Assembly (NCBI GenBank): GCA_018402615.1
Contig: JAGYIH010000039.1
Location: 1 to 7,261 of the forward strand
Source of the DNA: Aquiluna sp.
GTDB taxonomy: Bacteria; Actinomycetota; Actinomycetes; Actinomycetales; Microbacteriaceae
DNA length: 7,261 nt
Direction: 5' to 3'
A program made the position numbers and the translations under genes. Below are positions 6,079-7,261 of the stretch, piece after piece. Position 1 is the stretch's first letter, and each line of letters starts with the position of its first letter. Under the pieces are notes generated by a model that saw only the letters and a program-made list of their open reading frames with translations, searched no databases and was not told the origin of the DNA.

Positions 6079-6515
6079 CAGAAGCAAGGAGTTGGGCCGA
6101 ACACAGACAATCCATCCACACCACAAGTAATGGGTTGACCAAAGGCTTCACCCGTTGTCAGCCCTGAGCTCTCAGTATAAAGGCTCACCGGGTAGCCATC
6201 GACCACTCCGGTGACAGTCGTGGTCGGTCTCTGTCGTAGTACAGGGCCGTTCCAGCCTGCGCTAACAAGAGGTGACCTCTGTCGCTCAACCTGAATTTCA
6301 TTATCACCAATGCGAGCGGTATAGCTCTGCGTTGAATCCAGTCGATCTGAATTTACGCGCAACAACACAGGATTTCCCATGATGTCCGTGCCGCGGCATT
6401 GCCGCGCAGTACATGTGATGTCTTGGCTGTGGGCGTTACCTGAGAAACAAAGGGTTGCGCCAAAAACAAAAGCGAGCGCCCTCGGCGAGAGCAGCCGATG
6501 TAGGGAACTTGTCAC
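6078..6515 (-). CDS. Exported four-cysteine protein of unknown family
   Basis: Family not recognised; 145 aa. It starts with GTG at 6515-6513, inside a GTGA overlap with the stop of the upstream gene, so translation is probably coupled. A Sec signal peptide covers about residues 1-30: Arg7 and Arg12, a hydrophobic core from 13 to 24, and a cut after AHS. The mature part has two cysteines near the start (Cys35, Cys40) and two near the end (Cys131, Cys144), which could tie the ends together. The middle is Thr/Val/Arg-rich and likely beta-structured. Its C-terminal PITCGVDG and SVFG resemble PITCTMDG and SVFG in the separate cysteine-rich protein at 233-574, hinting at a shared module. Its TGA overlaps the next ATG by one base. 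Confidence 0.75.
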   Translation of the reverse strand: MTSSLHRLLSPRALAFVFGATLCFSGNAHSQDITCTARQCRGTDIMGNPVLLRVNSDRLDSTQSYTARIGDNEIQVERQRSPLVSAGWNGPVLRQRPTTTVTGVVDGYPVSLYTESSGLTTGEAFGQPITCGVDGLSVFGPTPCF

Positions 6516-6862
6516 AGTCGATTCGCCTCAAAGGGACCAAGGTCGGGCTCATAAGGCTTAGGGATCCCAGGCGATTGCTGGGGTATAGTGGCCTTAGGAA
6601 GTTCAGGCAGATTAAACGTAAAACTCGGCACCACCTGACCGCCCCCCTGATTTACAACATTTAAACTTTTATTGCCGAAGGTGGTTTTTCCCACACTGGT
6701 GGTTGTTTGCGGAATTTGAATGCTGCCGGTGGAATTGCTGCTAGCGCCCATCGTTTGGGCCTGTGCCGTGCCGACCCCTGAGCTCAGCATGCCAATGAGT
6801 ACAGCGGACCGTAGTGCTCGGTGGCTTAGGTGGTGACTTAGGTGGTTGATGAAATCGGCCAT
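6512..6862 (-). CDS. Small exported protein of unknown family, first gene of the operon
   Basis: Family not recognised; 116 aa. The signal peptide is long: a polar, His-rich n-region (HLSHHLSHR, 7-15), Arg18, a hydrophobic core from about 19 to 31, and a likely cut after AQA at 35. The mature part of about 80 aa has no cysteine. It is rich in Ser, Thr, Gly, Asn and, towards the end, Pro (IPQQSPGIPKPYEPDLGP, 93-110), which suggests an extended or disordered surface protein. The His-rich n-region comes from a 12-bp tandem repeat (6821-6844). The stop TGA overlaps the GTG start of the next gene. No good promoter is visible in the 97 bp between this start and the insertion-sequence end. AGGG at about ten bases before the ATG may be the ribosome site. 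Confidence 0.7.
   Translation of the reverse strand: MADFINHLSHHLSHRALRSAVLIGMLSSGVGTAQAQTMGASSNSTGSIQIPQTTTSVGKTTFGNKSLNVVNQGGGQVVPSFTFNLPELPKATIPQQSPGIPKPYEPDLGPFEANRL
6821..6844. repeat. 12-bp tandem repeat inside the signal peptide coding region
   Basis: GTGGCTTAGGTG (6821-6832) is followed directly by GTGACTTAGGTG (6833-6844), with one mismatch. On the minus strand the two copies encode HLSH twice in the n-region of the exported protein. Slippage would change the length of the n-region by four residues without shifting the frame. Confidence 0.7.
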
Positions 6863-7041
6863 AAGCTGGACCCTATCTGCCCAAGCTTAGCAGTCTCCGC
6901 ATCGTCTGACTCCCCTGGCGCAAATTGAAGAGCCAAGGCCCTTCTCGGCCGCCTGGCCCCAGGGCTGATTCAAAGTGTGTCACAGGCACTCTTGCCGCTC
7001 CTGTCAGCATGGGTTGAGGTTGGCGGAATCGCCTCCTCCTT

Positions 7042-7261
7042 GTGTCTGACAGCGCTTTTGCTGCAACCGATCTCGATCTGATCAGCTTTCTCAAGGCTAT
7101 CCCGGATGCGCGGATGCGGCGCGGGGTTCGGTTTCCGGCCTGGTATCTGCTGCTGGTGGCGGTGCTGGGAATCCTCAGTGGCTGCCAGAGTTTTCGGGAT
7201 CTGGAGCGCTACTCCTGACGGAGAAGGCTTCGCCTATGCGATCCGCCACCACGCCGTGCTC
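7042..7261 (+). pseudogene. ISAs1-family transposase, N-terminal part, frame broken
   Basis: From GTG 7042 the frame reads VSDSAFAATDLDLISFLKAI, then PDARMRRGVRFPAWYLLLVAV and SGCQSFRDLERYS before TGA at 7216. The segment FLKAIPDxR-RGxRFP..LLLVAVLGxLSG..SFRDLERY is the usual N-terminal 'DDE_Tnp_1-associated' region of ISAs1-type transposases, ahead of the DDE catalytic domain. The next expected residues, AIRHHAVL, appear one frame over at 7238-7261. A 25-bp insert at about 7212-7236 explains both the stop and the shift: without it the text reads ERYAIRHHAVL continuously. The gene continues beyond the window. As read here the full-length transposase cannot be made, so any movement would need another copy to supply it. 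Confidence 0.75.
7212..7236 (+). repeat. 25-bp double-hairpin insert, small dispersed repeat candidate
   Basis: The insert has two adjoining stem-loops: CTCC-TGAC-GGAG (7212-7223, with a shared C-run) and AGGC-TTC-GCCT (about 7225-7235). It ends in TA, matching the TA that directly precedes it (7210-7211), as a 2-bp target duplication would. Its look (CTCC..GGAG followed by AGGC..GCC) resembles the very small mobile repeats reported in filamentous cyanobacteria, as far as I remember them. Removing it restores the transposase frame exactly. Only one copy is present in this window. Confidence 0.55.

Larger units (their letters stand above)
6960..7261 (+). mobile_element. Left end of an ISAs1-family insertion sequence (cut by the window edge)
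   Basis: The transposase beginning at 7042 identifies the element. Its left terminus is placed at about 6960, where CAGGGCTGATTCAAAGTGTG begins; ISAs1-family ends commonly start with CAGGG, as I recall. The right end, second inverted repeat and target duplication are outside the window, so the exact boundary is an estimate. A 4-bp hairpin GGCG-GAAT-CGCC (7022-7033) lies just before the start codon. The element sits about 97 bp upstream of the minus-strand operon and points away from it. Confidence 0.6.

Noticed and set aside
6079..6126. TTG start at 6126 for the 370-aa cytoplasmic protein
   Set aside because: It would add 16 residues and a 49-bp overlap, while the ATG at 6078 overlaps the previous stop as TGATG, the usual coupled arrangement.
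6873..7094. 73-aa minus-strand open frame across the IS end
   Set aside because: It is antisense to the transposase start, Arg-rich, and shows no family features.
1..7261. CRISPR array, tRNA or rRNA genes
   Set aside because: No regularly spaced repeats and no tRNA-like cloverleaf or rRNA stretches were seen on either strand.

Overview
The window looks like a piece of cyanobacterial chromosome, probably from the Synechococcus/Cyanobium side. Three things suggest this: the N-terminal 'LLEEYGH...DSPGDEG' module of the large surface protein, which I know mainly from cyanobacterial adhesin-like and calcium-binding proteins; a tiny double-hairpin insert that resembles cyanobacterial small dispersed repeats; and the general gene style. 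The assignment is an inference. I saw no HIP1 octamer (GCGATCGC) to strengthen it.

Layout: positions 1-232 hold no gene I can support, only a 14-bp palindrome, an 8-bp inverted repeat and a 17-bp tandem duplication. A small secreted cysteine-rich protein lies on the minus strand (233-574). It is divergent from a plus-strand RodZ-like, single-span membrane protein (691-1299). That gene runs tail to tail, with no gap, into an 804-aa surface protein on the minus strand (1300-3714). The surface protein has its own sigma70-type promoter (3739-3768). Just upstream of that promoter is a Rho-independent terminator (3771-3795) that closes a tightly packed five-gene minus-strand operon (6862 down to 3854).

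Four of the five operon products carry Sec-type signal peptides and have no recognisable family. The fifth (4966-6078) is a 370-aa protein without a signal peptide or membrane segment, translationally coupled to its upstream neighbour. The most natural reading is a set of co-produced exported proteins plus one cytoplasmic partner, next to an adhesin-like gene. This is the part of the window most likely to hold something undescribed, but the sequence alone does not give its job.

The right edge (about 6960-7261) is the left end of an insertion sequence with an ISAs1-family transposase. The reading frame is broken by a 25-bp double-hairpin insert. Removing that insert restores a continuous family-like protein sequence, so the element is inactive as read here.
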